From Rhodospirillales bacterium (GTDB lineage: Bacteria > Pseudomonadota > Alphaproteobacteria > Rhodospirillales > UBA2165): a stretch of DNA of 63,552 bases. The notes under the pieces were generated by a model. The model saw nothing but the letters and a program-made list of their open reading frames with translations, did no database searches and had not been told where the DNA came from. Below, one piece after another: positions 1 through 8,781 of this stretch. Numbering within the stretch: position 1 is the first letter of the stretch; the number at the start of each line of letters is the position of its first letter. Where the stretch lies: assembly GCA_028345065.1 (NCBI GenBank), contig JAOMCN010000009.1, positions 1 to 63,552 on the forward strand, in the 5' to 3' direction. The position numbers and the translations under genes are program-made.

Positions 1-1
1 G

Positions 2-1999
2 ATAGGAGATGCCGTGGCGTTTGTAATTGCCGACACGTTGGATCTAGCCAAAGACGGTGCCGAATTAATGGAAATAGAATACGAAGAGTTACCCTCCGTA
101 ACTGACACTTCTTTTGCCCAAGACCCCAAATGCCCGCAACTGTATGAAGATTTTCCGAACAACATTTCTAATTTATTTAACATTGGAGATAAGGAATCTG
201 TAGATAAAGCTTTCAAAATTGCCTCCCATATTACGAGACAAACCTTTGTTATTAATCGCATCTCTACCAACGCCATGGAGACGCGCGGATGCGTGGGGGT
301 CTATGATAAATTAGAAGACCGTTATACTATTTATTGTGATACTCAAGGGCCACATGCTTCCCGCCAACAACTTGCCCGAGAGATTCTCAAAGTTCCCGAG
401 AGCAAAGTCCGAGTAATCGCCAAGGATATCGGGGGGGCGTTTGGTTTGAAGGACACTCACTTTCCAGAAAACCGACTATGTCTATTGGCTGCTAAAGATT
501 TAGGTCGACCAGTCAAATGGATATGTGAGAGGAGTGAGAGTTTCGTCGCAGACGATCATGCGCGCGATATTATATCGGACGCCGAACTGGCACTAGATGT
601 AGAAGGTAACTTTCTAGCAATTAGGGTCAAGAATACTAATAATTTAGGTGCCTACCTAACCGCTGGCGCCGGCATGGTACCAACCTTCATGAACTTGGGA
701 ACATTGGCCGGAGTTTACAAAACTCCTGCAATTCATGTCGAAGTCACTTGCGTCTACACAAACACTCAATCAACCACACCCTATCGGGGTGCGGGACGGC
801 CCGAAGCAGCTTATATCTTAGAAAGAATGATCGATTTAGCGGCTAATGAAATGAATCTGGATAGGATCGACATCAGGCGACGAAACATCATTCCATCGGG
901 CGACATGCCCTTTCAAACTGGCCTCACTTTTAATTATGACAGCGGAGAGTTTGAAAAAAATATGGAAATCGCATTGGAAATGGCGAATATAAAAAACTTT
1001 GATAAGCGCCGCACCGCCTCGGTAGAAACTGCAAAACTTCGTGGCTTTAGCGTTGTCCATATGATTGAGTCAGCTGGCGCGCCAAGGCCCGAACATGCTG
1101 AAATCCGTTTTGATACTTCAGGTACAGTGACCTTACTGGTCGGAACCAAGGCTCAAGGTCAAGGCCACGACACCATGTATAAAATCTTATTATCGGATAT
1201 GTTGGGCATCGATACCGATGAAATCCGCGTTGTTGATGATGATACCGATAAGGTAGCATTTGGTATTGGTACAGTTGGCTCTCGTTCAGCTTTAACGGGT
1301 GGTGGGGCTGTTAGGGGCGCCGCAAACAAAATTATTGAAAAAGGCAAGAAAATAGCCGCCCACGCACTCGAAGTCGCAAGCTCCGATATCGTATTTGAAG
1401 ACGGTGAATTTTGTGTTCAAGGTACTGATAAAAAGATCGATATCAAAAGTGTGGCAAAAGCTGCATTCCTCCCAATAGCGATCCCCAAAGAGTTAGAAGC
1501 CGGGTTTTATGAACAATCCACCTACACACCATCTGCATCGAGTTTCCCCAATGGCTGTCATATATGCGAGGTAGAAGTTGACACGCAAACGGGACAAGTT
1601 GAAATAGTCCAATATGTGGCAGTCGACGATGTAGGTAACGTTATAAATGCCCTGACACTTGCTGGCCAAATACATGGTGGTATCGTTCAAGGTGCCGGTC
1701 AAGCGTTGATGGAAAATATCGTTTATGATCCTGGAAACGGACAAATGCTATCCGGATCATTTATGGATTACTGCATGCCTCGCGCTGACGATTTTTGTTC
1801 TTTTGCTCTAGCAAATAATCCTGTGCCGGCAAAAACAAATATACTAGGGATTAAAGGGGCTGGAGAAGCCGGCACCACTGGCGCCTTGCCGGCAGTTATG
1901 AATGCCGTAAATCACGCTTTAGCAGACCAAAATATAAGACATTTGGAAATGCCACTAACTTCTGAAAAAGTTTGGAGAGCCCTAAATCCTGGAGAATGA
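2..1999 (+). CDS. CoxL-like molybdopterin-binding large subunit of a xanthine dehydrogenase/CO dehydrogenase family hydroxylase (5' end outside window)
   Basis: The reading frame is already open at the left edge, so the N-terminus is missing; about 666 residues remain of a usual 750-800. The visible part is the Mo-cofactor-binding subunit of the xanthine oxidase family, cytoplasmic enzymes that hydroxylate aldehydes or N-heterocycles with water. Counting from the GTG at 14, GGAFG lies near residues 140-144, YRGAGR near 257-262, a GQG cofactor motif near 382, and the closing GAGEAG with the catalytic Glu near 625. YRGAGR is the form-II signature; true CO dehydrogenases carry a Cys-containing loop there, so CO oxidation is unlikely. 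The FAD and 2Fe-2S subunits must lie to the left or elsewhere. The substrate is unknown, but an N-heteroaromatic or aldehyde would fit the neighbouring catabolic genes. Confidence 0.9.
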   Translation: MGDAVAFVIADTLDLAKDGAELMEIEYEELPSVTDTSFAQDPKCPQLYEDFPNNISNLFNIGDKESVDKAFKIASHITRQTFVINRISTNAMETRGCVGVYDKLEDRYTIYCDTQGPHASRQQLAREILKVPESKVRVIAKDIGGAFGLKDTHFPENRLCLLAAKDLGRPVKWICERSESFVADDHARDIISDAELALDVEGNFLAIRVKNTNNLGAYLTAGAGMVPTFMNLGTLAGVYKTPAIHVEVTCVYTNTQSTTPYRGAGRPEAAYILERMIDLAANEMNLDRIDIRRRNIIPSGDMPFQTGLTFNYDSGEFEKNMEIALEMANIKNFDKRRTASVETAKLRGFSVVHMIESAGAPRPEHAEIRFDTSGTVTLLVGTKAQGQGHDTMYKILLSDMLGIDTDEIRVVDDDTDKVAFGIGTVGSRSALTGGGAVRGAANKIIEKGKKIAAHALEVASSDIVFEDGEFCVQGTDKKIDIKSVAKAAFLPIAIPKELEAGFYEQSTYTPSASSFPNGCHICEVEVDTQTGQVEIVQYVAVDDVGNVINALTLAGQIHGGIVQGAGQALMENIVYDPGNGQMLSGSFMDYCMPRADDFCSFALANNPVPAKTNILGIKGAGEAGTTGALPAVMNAVNHALADQNIRHLEMPLTSEKVWRALNPGE

Positions 2000-2099
2000 A
2001 TATTTAGGCAAGGCCGGTTTAACAATAAAACAAAAATGTATGTTGTTCTGAGCAAAAAAATAAACAAACTATACCTAATTAAAACAACGGGAGGAAATA

Positions 2100-3653
2100 A
2101 TGAAAAAGTCAGATTCGTATTCACTGCTGGTTGCAGGACTTCTATCTGCCGCAGTCTTGTTGGTAACGGATATCGCCGTTGCACAGAAATCTAAAGACAC
2201 TTTACGCATTGGTTTGCGTGAACAAGTTGGTTTGATGTCTATTATTTATAACGCGCGACCGGAAACGGGATTGTTCGAGCGAGAGGTGCTTGATGCTTTA
2301 TTGTCATATAATCCTAATACAAAAAAATATGAAGGGCTTTTAGCTCAGTCTTGGAAACAAATTAACCCAACCACTCTCGAAGTAAAACTCAAGAAGGGTA
2401 TAAAGTTTCACGACGGGTCTGACTTTAATGCTGATGACGTTGTCTATACGTTAAATTGGGCTGCTGACCCCAAGATCAGGTTCCGTTTCAAGAGCAGCTA
2501 CAGCTGGGTTAAAGTAGCCGAAAAGATTGACAATTATACAGTACGGATAATTTCCAAAAAACCATTTGGCCCCGCCTTGGCTAGACTTGGCGTAACAATT
2601 GTCATGTTTCCGTCTGACGTTCACGGCAAACTCAAGGTAAAAAGCGATTTCGGCAAACATCCGATAGGAACGGGCCGTTATAAGGTAGTTTCTATTGATC
2701 GATCCACTGGAATAAAGGTAGTAAAAAATCCAGATTATAAACACGGTAATGCAGCCAAACCCGCCGCAACAATTGGCACGATAATTGGTATCCCAATGCC
2801 GGATATGCAAACCCAAATGGCCCAACTGATGGTAGGTGGTATCGACTTAATGCACGGCGTACCCAAATCTCTTGCTGATGAAATGCTCAAAGACCAGCGT
2901 TTTAATCTTTCAAGTACTACCGGCGTGAATTATTTTTACATGGCTATTGATAGCGTGGGTCGTTCAAAAGTTGAGGCTCTCAAAAATATAAAGGTAAGAG
3001 AGGCCTTAATGAGGGCCGTTGATCGCAAATTGATTATTAAGGCTGTCGTACCTGGTGGAGATCCAAATAATCATGTCATTCCGGCTTTGTGTTTACGAAT
3101 TCAAGTTGGATGTGACTTTTCTAGTAAACCTCCGGCATTCGATAGAGCGAAAGCTAAATCTCTTTTGAAAGAAGCCGGATATGGAGAAGGATTTAGCCTC
3201 GTCATAAATTCTTTTCCTGGTGCCTATGGTGTTGCCGAAGCTGTAGGTGGCGAACTTCGAAAAATTGGTGTTAAGGCAACGATTAAAAAGCTGAGCTTCG
3301 GTGCCTATAGAAAAGCTCAAAAGCAAGGGAAACAGGCTATTCTCGTTGCTCACTGGAGCTCAGGAGGACTTCCTGATGCCTCATCTACAATGAACTACTG
3401 GTTTTCAAAAACCGGTCGCGATTTTTGGAGAGACGACATTATAGACGGACTCCGGAAAAAGGGTGACGCGACCATCGACGTTGCTAAAAGGCAAGAAATC
3501 TATAAACAGGCGTATGATCGCATTAATGAACAAAGATGGATCATGCCGATATCCTTGCGACCAGGAGTATTTATTCACACAAAAGAAATTGAAATGGATA
3601 AAATCGTAATTTCGCCCATAGGTTTTAGATTAGGCGGAATACGCTGGAAATAA
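2100..3653 (+). CDS. Peptide/opine-type ABC transporter periplasmic binding protein (SBP_bac_5 family)
   Basis: This is a 517-residue family 5 solute-binding protein of the DppA/OppA/NikA type. A hydrophobic leader spans roughly residues 10-27 and ends in AVA-Q, a plausible signal peptidase I site, so the mature protein is periplasmic. The family hallmark (a W..I.P.T.E..L..G..FHDG block) lies near residues 82-103. GGAGG-like bases in gggaggaaata precede the ATG. No permease gene is adjacent. The matching DppBCDF-type operon lies about 6 kb downstream on the other strand (9554-13460) and is the likely partner (inference). Family 5 proteins also bind non-peptide ligands such as opines, nickel and glutathione, so the ligand cannot be read from sequence. 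Confidence 0.9.
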   Translation: MKKSDSYSLLVAGLLSAAVLLVTDIAVAQKSKDTLRIGLREQVGLMSIIYNARPETGLFEREVLDALLSYNPNTKKYEGLLAQSWKQINPTTLEVKLKKGIKFHDGSDFNADDVVYTLNWAADPKIRFRFKSSYSWVKVAEKIDNYTVRIISKKPFGPALARLGVTIVMFPSDVHGKLKVKSDFGKHPIGTGRYKVVSIDRSTGIKVVKNPDYKHGNAAKPAATIGTIIGIPMPDMQTQMAQLMVGGIDLMHGVPKSLADEMLKDQRFNLSSTTGVNYFYMAIDSVGRSKVEALKNIKVREALMRAVDRKLIIKAVVPGGDPNNHVIPALCLRIQVGCDFSSKPPAFDRAKAKSLLKEAGYGEGFSLVINSFPGAYGVAEAVGGELRKIGVKATIKKLSFGAYRKAQKQGKQAILVAHWSSGGLPDASSTMNYWFSKTGRDFWRDDIIDGLRKKGDATIDVAKRQEIYKQAYDRINEQRWIMPISLRPGVFIHTKEIEMDKIVISPIGFRLGGIRWK

Positions 3654-3671
3654 CAATCACCTATTATAGAT

Positions 3672-3697
3672 CGCGGCCCGTTCCTTTACGGGCCGCG
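3672..3697. terminator. Strong hairpin between convergent genes
   Basis: A perfect 10-bp GC-rich inverted repeat (3672-3681 with 3688-3697, loop TCCTTT) lies 19 bases past the stop of the ABC binding protein, between it and the convergent RraA-like gene. The downstream run is only moderately T-rich (AACTTTTC), so termination may be imperfect. The hairpin could serve either strand. Nothing else recognisable lies in 3698-3834. Confidence 0.65.
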
Positions 3698-3834
3698 TCC
3701 AGGTTAACTTTTCAAAATAAATCGGCCAAATTATTTTAAATACTAGAGTAAAAACCAACTTTGCAATTACCAACAAAGAAGATTACTAGAGGTTGAACAA
3801 AGGTCCTTAATTTTAATTAAAAAGAAACTTGTGG

Positions 3835-4494
3835 CTAATCACCGGATACCAACATTTTCTCGTAATCGCCACCCATTACTTGGCTGACAGGCTTACCAGA
3901 GCGCACTGCCTTTCCCATGGCAACTTCTTTGGCTGCAATTTCCTCTGCCTTAGCAACCACTTCCTCCTCCCGGTCTTTAGGAATGAAAACGACACCGCTA
4001 GAATCAGCAACCACCAAGTCACCTGGTTCAACGTTTACTCGTCCAATAACAACGGGAACATTCCAGGCATGCTCGACGATTCTCCCGCGAGCAGTTGAAG
4101 AAACGGTTGAACGAGCGAATACGGGGTAACCCAAGTCAATACTCTCATCTGCATCACGAGCAGGTCCGTCAACTATTGTTCCGGATACACCCTTATGTTC
4201 CGCTGCGGTCGAGAGAATCCCTCCCCAACCAGCAGCATCTTCCCTTGTATGATTTTCAACAACAATAACGTCACCCGGATTTGACGCATCTATCGCAGCG
4301 GAACACAGATGAGACTTAGGTATTATTTTACTGGCCGGTCCCAACTTTACGGTTTGAACCCGGCCAGCTATACGTCGACGTACCGAAATTGGATTAATTT
4401 CGTTTACCGTACCCCATAAGCCCAGTGCATCCATTGCATCGGAAACGGCACAAGTATCTAACTTTAAAAGTCTGTCAGAAATCTTCGTGCCCAT
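3835..4494 (-). CDS. RraA-family aldolase/decarboxylase (4-hydroxy-4-methyl-2-oxoglutarate/4-carboxy-4-hydroxy-2-oxoadipate aldolase-like)
   Basis: This 219-residue protein belongs to the RraA/HMG-CHA aldolase fold. The family catalyses retro-aldol cleavage of 4-carboxy-4-hydroxy-2-oxoadipate to pyruvate and oxaloacetate, the last step of protocatechuate/gallate 4,5-cleavage; other members decarboxylate oxaloacetate or only regulate RNase E. The GG(I)L...A...G segment near residues 90-104 and the DGPARD metal/substrate motif near 113-118 are visible, followed by ARGRIVE and the PGD(L)VVAD stretch. AGGAGGT stands about 8 bases before the ATG. It is last in a three-gene minus-strand set with two amidohydrolases, one LigJ-like, which favours the aldolase role over RNase regulation. 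Specificity is inferred from context. Confidence 0.85.
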   Translation of the reverse strand: MGTKISDRLLKLDTCAVSDAMDALGLWGTVNEINPISVRRRIAGRVQTVKLGPASKIIPKSHLCSAAIDASNPGDVIVVENHTREDAAGWGGILSTAAEHKGVSGTIVDGPARDADESIDLGYPVFARSTVSSTARGRIVEHAWNVPVVIGRVNVEPGDLVVADSSGVVFIPKDREEEVVAKAEEIAAKEVAMGKAVRSGKPVSQVMGGDYEKMLVSGD

Positions 4495-4509
4495 TAACTC
4501 AATTACCTC

Positions 4510-5490
4510 CTACAATCCAAAAAGTTTTATTGCATTGCCGCCTTTAACGGCGTCTTGCACATTACTAGGTAAAGCCTCTACACGAGACAAACACCCCTCC
4601 ATATCACCGACATTATGGGGATAATCTGACCCATAAAGAAGTTTTTCACTTCCAGCTACGTTCAAGCAAAGCTCTAATGCCTCTTGTGTGTACGAGATGG
4701 AATCAAAATATAATCGGTTATAATAACTGCTTGGCCGCTCGGAAATTATTTCTCGACATGGTGGCATTTTTTCAAACGCGGTATCAAAGCGCCCGACAAG
4801 GTAGGGTAACGCACCTCCTGCATGACAGGCTATAATCTTGATATTTTCGTAACGATCAAAAAATCCATCAAAAATCATACGTGCAATGGCAAGAGTGGTA
4901 TCAAACATAAAACCAACAGAAAAAACGAGATTAAATCGCTCCATATCCATTTCGGCAACGCCGGGCGGCGCTCCTGGATGGACGAGAACCGGCATCTCAA
5001 GCCTATCAATCGCATCCCAGACCGCCGCAAATGATGGATCGGTTAAAGAAGCGCCGCTAATGCTTGCAGATACAAAGACACCTAAAGCACCCATGCGATT
5101 GGCCCTCTCTAGTTCCTGAACTGCTTTTTCCGAATATTGCCATGGAAGTGTAGCAAACCAGCGAATACGATCGGGGTAATTCGATTGCTGATTAGCCATA
5201 TCGTCATTCATCATTTGAGCGGTAGCAGTACTTACCTCTTCCCCTCCCCAATAGACACTGGGACACGTCAGAGAAACGACAGCTATATCAACACCGGCTT
5301 TGTCCATCGCCTCAATTCGATTTTGATAGTCAAACATCCCATCCATCAGTGTCATGAATGGGGCGCCATCATAATGGATTACCCGTTGCCCACCTAACTC
5401 TTTGAGACTATAGCGACCTCCATGATCTAGAATTGTCTGCAGCCACTTATCGTTTAACATATGAGTATGTACGTCAATGACAGTGCCCAT
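4510..5490 (-). CDS. Amidohydrolase family 2 (ACMSD-like) hydrolase/decarboxylase
   Basis: This is a 326-residue metal-dependent TIM-barrel enzyme of the aminocarboxymuconate semialdehyde decarboxylase group. The N-terminal DVHTH (HxH metal ligands), an internal VHPGAPP loop, the ACHAGGALPY motif near residue 225 and GSDYPHN near the C-terminus (the Asp ligand) are all present. The ATG at 5490 is preferred because its coding begins directly with the TVIDVHTH strand and it has a G-rich stretch a few bases upstream; a TTG four codons earlier is possible. The gene lies 15 bases upstream of the RraA-like gene and 31 bases downstream of the LigJ-like gene, in one apparent operon. Decarboxylation or hydration of a ring-cleavage product is the likely job; 2-pyrone-4,6-dicarboxylate lactonase (LigI) belongs to the same superfamily and is an alternative. 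Confidence 0.85.
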   Translation of the reverse strand: MGTVIDVHTHMLNDKWLQTILDHGGRYSLKELGGQRVIHYDGAPFMTLMDGMFDYQNRIEAMDKAGVDIAVVSLTCPSVYWGGEEVSTATAQMMNDDMANQQSNYPDRIRWFATLPWQYSEKAVQELERANRMGALGVFVSASISGASLTDPSFAAVWDAIDRLEMPVLVHPGAPPGVAEMDMERFNLVFSVGFMFDTTLAIARMIFDGFFDRYENIKIIACHAGGALPYLVGRFDTAFEKMPPCREIISERPSSYYNRLYFDSISYTQEALELCLNVAGSEKLLYGSDYPHNVGDMEGCLSRVEALPSNVQDAVKGGNAIKLFGL

Positions 5491-5521
5491 TCTGCCCCCC
5501 AACAGTATTTAATATTACCTT

Positions 5522-6532
5522 TTAAACTTCTAGTCTGAATATTCGTTTCGCATTATTGCAAAAAATATTTTCACGGTCTTCATCAGACAGCCATTCAATT
5601 TCATGGAAATATGGCTGGATGTCATCCATTTCCCGACCGGTTTCTGGGTTAACCTTTGATCCAACACCTGGACACTCGGCTCCAAATAGCGCGTTTTCTG
5701 GACCGACAGTTTTGAGCAGAAGCTCAATGGCATCCTTGGTATATAAGACAGTATCAAAATAAAGTTTTTTCATTCCATCTATGAACCTGTCCCCTTCTTT
5801 TCTGCGCATTGAACCTGCTTGAAAACGTCCCAACTGGTAAGGAATAGCCCCCCCTCCGTGGGAAACAACAATTTTTAAGTTGGGAAAGTCTTTCAACACG
5901 TTGGAATTAACCAATCCATAGACGGCTGTCGTCTCCTCATTAATAAACCTCAATGAATAGGGTTCGCGTTCGGAACGTGACCCTGTGCCATGAATATGAG
6001 CCACTACATCTAACTCGCAAAGTTTTTCGTAAAGCGGGTACCAGTAAGCATCCCCCAAGGCTGGAGGGTGTTCGCCAGAATTCTCGTAAGGATCAGGATT
6101 TAAGAGGCAACCTTTGAAATTAAGCTCTTTGACACATCGCTCAAGTTCTGCAATTGCAATATCTAATGGCTCTCCCCCAACAGTTGGGATCCCTGCAATA
6201 CCTACGAAACGGTCGGGGTATAGCTGGGTTTCGCGGTGAATAATATTGTTAACTTCCTCATGAAACCACTGCACCAGCTTTGCAGGTTTTTCAGAATGCA
6301 TAAGTTGGAAAGGTCGCGGAGAAATCAGTTGCATATCAGTACCAACTTTATCGATATAAGGAAGATGCGGATGCGGAAAGGCTTCTTTATGTTTTTCTAC
6401 AGCATACCTGATTTGCTCATCTGACACATTGACCTTGCCTCGCCCATGTGCCCCACGATGAGAGAGCAACCCTGCCTTATAGGCCCATAGTTCTACTGGT
6501 GCACTTACGTGAGCATGGCAATCGATAATCAT
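5522..6532 (-). CDS. 4-oxalomesaconate hydratase-like amidohydrolase (LigJ-type)
   Basis: This 336-residue amidohydrolase-superfamily protein resembles LigJ, the hydratase that converts 4-oxalomesaconate to 4-carboxy-4-hydroxy-2-oxoadipate after protocatechuate 4,5-cleavage. IIDCHAHV at the N-terminus supplies the HxH pair. SHGGGAIPYQLGRF near residues 225-238 matches the LigJ metal-binding loop. The C-terminus has the LigJ-like layout of E(C)PG.G...P.TG...DD followed by a final NAKRIF. Its product would be the substrate of an RraA-type aldolase, and such a gene lies two positions downstream on the same strand. It is transcribed away from the extradiol dioxygenase at 6642 across a 109-bp divergent region. 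The assignment is from remembered family resemblance; a broader gamma-resorcylate or ACMSD-like role is possible. Confidence 0.8.
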   Translation of the reverse strand: MIIDCHAHVSAPVELWAYKAGLLSHRGAHGRGKVNVSDEQIRYAVEKHKEAFPHPHLPYIDKVGTDMQLISPRPFQLMHSEKPAKLVQWFHEEVNNIIHRETQLYPDRFVGIAGIPTVGGEPLDIAIAELERCVKELNFKGCLLNPDPYENSGEHPPALGDAYWYPLYEKLCELDVVAHIHGTGSRSEREPYSLRFINEETTAVYGLVNSNVLKDFPNLKIVVSHGGGAIPYQLGRFQAGSMRRKEGDRFIDGMKKLYFDTVLYTKDAIELLLKTVGPENALFGAECPGVGSKVNPETGREMDDIQPYFHEIEWLSDEDRENIFCNNAKRIFRLEV

Positions 6533-6641
6533 ATTATTCCCCCCATTATAAATTGCTAGATATGGATCATCGGCTAAACTCTAAAGGTTTGAAGCCAAAC
6601 ATCAACTAAGATAGCCTAATCGTCTCAAAGGAGATCTTATC
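6533..6641. promoter_or_regulatory. Divergent promoter region of the ring-cleavage genes
   Basis: These 109 bases separate the minus-strand hydratase operon from the plus-strand extradiol dioxygenase. A small perfect inverted repeat, GTTTG-AAGC-CAAAC (6587-6600), lies near the middle and could be an operator. AAAGGAG at about 6628-6634 is a good ribosome-binding site for the dioxygenase. No clear -35/-10 pair stands out. Confidence 0.35.
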
Positions 6642-7649
6642 ATGGCCAATATTATATGTGGTTTGGGAACCTCTCACGGGCCCCTATTGGGTACACCACC
6701 AGATATGTGGCATCTGCGGGCAGAAGACGATCGTAAAAATCCTGCGCTGGAATATCGTGGTGAGAAATATGGATGGGATCAGCTTAGAAAACTGCGTAGA
6801 GGGGAAAATTTGGAAGCCCAAATTGAACAGGAAGTAAAAAATGAACGCCATGCAAGGTGCCAAGAGAATATAGCAAATCTGGCCAACCATATCCGTGAGG
6901 TTAAGCCGGACGTCATAGTAATTGTAGGCGACGACCAGCATGAGTGGTTTCAACCTGAAAACATGCCAACTTTTGCTGTCTTCTATGGTAACCACGTCTA
7001 TAACCGGCCACCTGCAAAAAAAATCGAGAAAAAATCAAAAGGCCTCGCAATTGCCGCAATGAATTACCGTACTCCGGAGGATGTGCGATACGAAACCGTT
7101 CCCGATCTTGCCATGGAAATTATCATGACCGCCAAGAATGAAGGCTTCGACATCGCTACGTCAGCGATGATCCCCAAAGGAGAAGACGGAAAAATTGGCA
7201 TAGGCCATGCATTTGGTTTTGTACAACGCCGTATTTGTGAAGATGATCCAATTCCGTTTGTACCAATTATGTTGAATACCTTTTACCCTCCCAACCAAGC
7301 TACACCGAAACGTTGTTTTCAGTTTGGCAATATGATCGCTAAAGCGATCCAAAGCTGGGATAGTGACCAAACGGTTGGAATTGTGGCGTCTGGCGGTTTG
7401 AGTCATTTCGTCATCGATGAAGAACACGATGCAAGGATGATTGAAGGTTTCAAGAATAATGACGAGAAGGCGATAACCGGTGAGCCCGATAAATTCTTTC
7501 GCTCTGGTACATCAGAAACAAAAAACTGGATTACCGTTGCCGGTATTCTTAAAGAATCGGGACTGTCTATCGACACCTTCGACTATGTACCCTGTTACCG
7601 ATCGGAAGCGGGGACGGGAAATGCGATGGGATTTGCGACCTGGACTTAA
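6642..7649 (+). CDS. Class III extradiol ring-cleavage dioxygenase (LigB superfamily, catalytic subunit type)
   Basis: The 335-residue product belongs to the LigB/DODA superfamily of Fe(II) dioxygenases that open catecholic rings next to a hydroxylated carbon. Expected ligand regions are present: GTSHGPLL near residues 9-16 (first His), GDDQHEWF near 95-102 (second His) and ASGGLSHFVIDEEHD near 248-262 (catalytic His and acidic residues). AAAGGAGAT precedes the ATG. No LigA-type small subunit is encoded nearby, so it probably works as a single-subunit enzyme, like gallate or other stand-alone members. Its divergent neighbours (LigJ-like hydratase, second amidohydrolase, RraA aldolase) match the steps after 4,5-cleavage of protocatechuate or gallate. 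The actual substrate cannot be read from the sequence. Confidence 0.88.
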   Translation: MANIICGLGTSHGPLLGTPPDMWHLRAEDDRKNPALEYRGEKYGWDQLRKLRRGENLEAQIEQEVKNERHARCQENIANLANHIREVKPDVIVIVGDDQHEWFQPENMPTFAVFYGNHVYNRPPAKKIEKKSKGLAIAAMNYRTPEDVRYETVPDLAMEIIMTAKNEGFDIATSAMIPKGEDGKIGIGHAFGFVQRRICEDDPIPFVPIMLNTFYPPNQATPKRCFQFGNMIAKAIQSWDSDQTVGIVASGGLSHFVIDEEHDARMIEGFKNNDEKAITGEPDKFFRSGTSETKNWITVAGILKESGLSIDTFDYVPCYRSEAGTGNAMGFATWT

Positions 7650-7737
7650 AATCTTTTAACAGCGAAATGCCTCGACATAAAACCTAAGTCATTACGTCAA
7701 AAATTTTCATTCGCATGCATCCATTTTTTAAGGTAAC

Positions 7738-7765
7738 CTGACAAATTCTCGATGAAATTTATTAT
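7738..7765 (+). promoter_or_regulatory. Candidate sigma70-type promoter for the CoA-transferase genes
   Basis: CTGACA (7738-7743) and TATTAT (7760-7765), 16 bases apart, each differ from the consensus hexamers at one position. They lie about 85 bases upstream of the CoA-transferase start, in the 201-base gap after the dioxygenase gene. The call rests on pattern only. Confidence 0.35.
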
Positions 7766-7850
7766 ACACCGTTGTTCCTTTGGGATCCATTTGCTAGTTA
7801 TCCCCGCGAATTATAACACCATTAATAGCTAATTCGAGGAGGAACGGCTC

Positions 7851-8777
7851 ATTAACGTCAGTAAACTTTGCGGCCTTTCCGAGGCAATTAGAGAATTCGT
7901 CCCTGACAATTCGAGTGTCGTATTGGGCGCAGCGCTCGAAAACGCTATTCCTTTTGCTGTGACCCACGAGTTGATACGCCAAGGTCTTCAAAACCTAAAT
8001 ATGATTGCTCCTATCTCCGACATTTCCACGGATATGTTAATCGGCTCCGGATGTGTCAAGACAGTCACTGGCGCCTGGGTTGGCAACGTATCAGGCGGAA
8101 TGGGACACAATTATCGACGCGCGGCCGAAAAGGGTATTCCAAATTCTATCAAAATTAATGACTACTCCAATTTCTCGATTGGAATGGCATTTTTTGCAGG
8201 TGCTTACGGGCTACCTTATATTCCGGTAAAATCGATTTTGGGGTCTGACATTACAAAGTCAAATCCATCGATTAAAATGTCAACAAACCCTTTTTCTGAT
8301 GAACTTGAACCAGTCGCTCTTGTTCCAGCTCTAAAACCGGATATAGCCTTTCTTGTTGTTCAACGCTCCGATCACTTTGGAAACTCCCATATCTGGGGAT
8401 CCACCGGTCTTACCCAAGAGGCTTCAATTGCTGCTGAAAAAATTATCGTTCTTGCTGATGAAATTGTTGAACCAGAAGTAATAGCATCCGATCCCAGTAG
8501 AGTTCTTATACCGGGTTTTGGCGTCAATGCAGTATGTCATGTTCCAGCCGCGTGCCACCCCTCACCCCTTATAGGACGATGGAAGAGGGACCATGAGTTT
8601 TTTCATAATTACCATCAAGAGACCCGCGACCTTGCAGGGTTTGAAACCTGGTGCGATCAATGGGTAAGACATTTACCTGATCATGAAGCTTACCGAAGTA
8701 AACTTGGTGATCGATTGGAGTCATTACGTATCATTGGCGACGCTCCATCTGCACCAGCCAATTACGCTGCCGAGTGA
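7851..8777 (+). CDS. CoA-transferase subunit A (family I, IpdA/GctA-like), probable ATT start
   Basis: The product is about 308 residues and resembles the alpha subunit of two-component family I CoA-transferases, which move CoA between short acids. Family-like sequence (SKLCGLSEAI, then VPDNSSVVLG) is in frame well before the first conventional start, a TTG at 7923. The only initiation-like codon placed correctly after a Shine-Dalgarno (GAGGAGGAA, about 7836-7844) is ATT at 7851; an in-frame stop at 7830 closes the frame further upstream. The alternative is a substituted ATG. Subunit B follows after a 4-base gap. The catalytic Glu of this family lies in subunit B. The substrate is probably the acid released by the local ring-cleavage pathway (inference). 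Confidence 0.85.
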   Translation: MNVSKLCGLSEAIREFVPDNSSVVLGAALENAIPFAVTHELIRQGLQNLNMIAPISDISTDMLIGSGCVKTVTGAWVGNVSGGMGHNYRRAAEKGIPNSIKINDYSNFSIGMAFFAGAYGLPYIPVKSILGSDITKSNPSIKMSTNPFSDELEPVALVPALKPDIAFLVVQRSDHFGNSHIWGSTGLTQEASIAAEKIIVLADEIVEPEVIASDPSRVLIPGFGVNAVCHVPAACHPSPLIGRWKRDHEFFHNYHQETRDLAGFETWCDQWVRHLPDHEAYRSKLGDRLESLRIIGDAPSAPANYAAE

Positions 8778-8781
8778 ACTG

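Noticed and set aside
2-1999. Aerobic CO dehydrogenase (CoxL form I)
   Set aside because: The active-site loop is YRGAGR rather than the Cys-containing form-I loop, so CO oxidation is not supported.
3829-4129. Short plus-strand frames over the RraA-like gene
   Set aside because: They are shadows of the clearly conserved minus-strand RraA gene.
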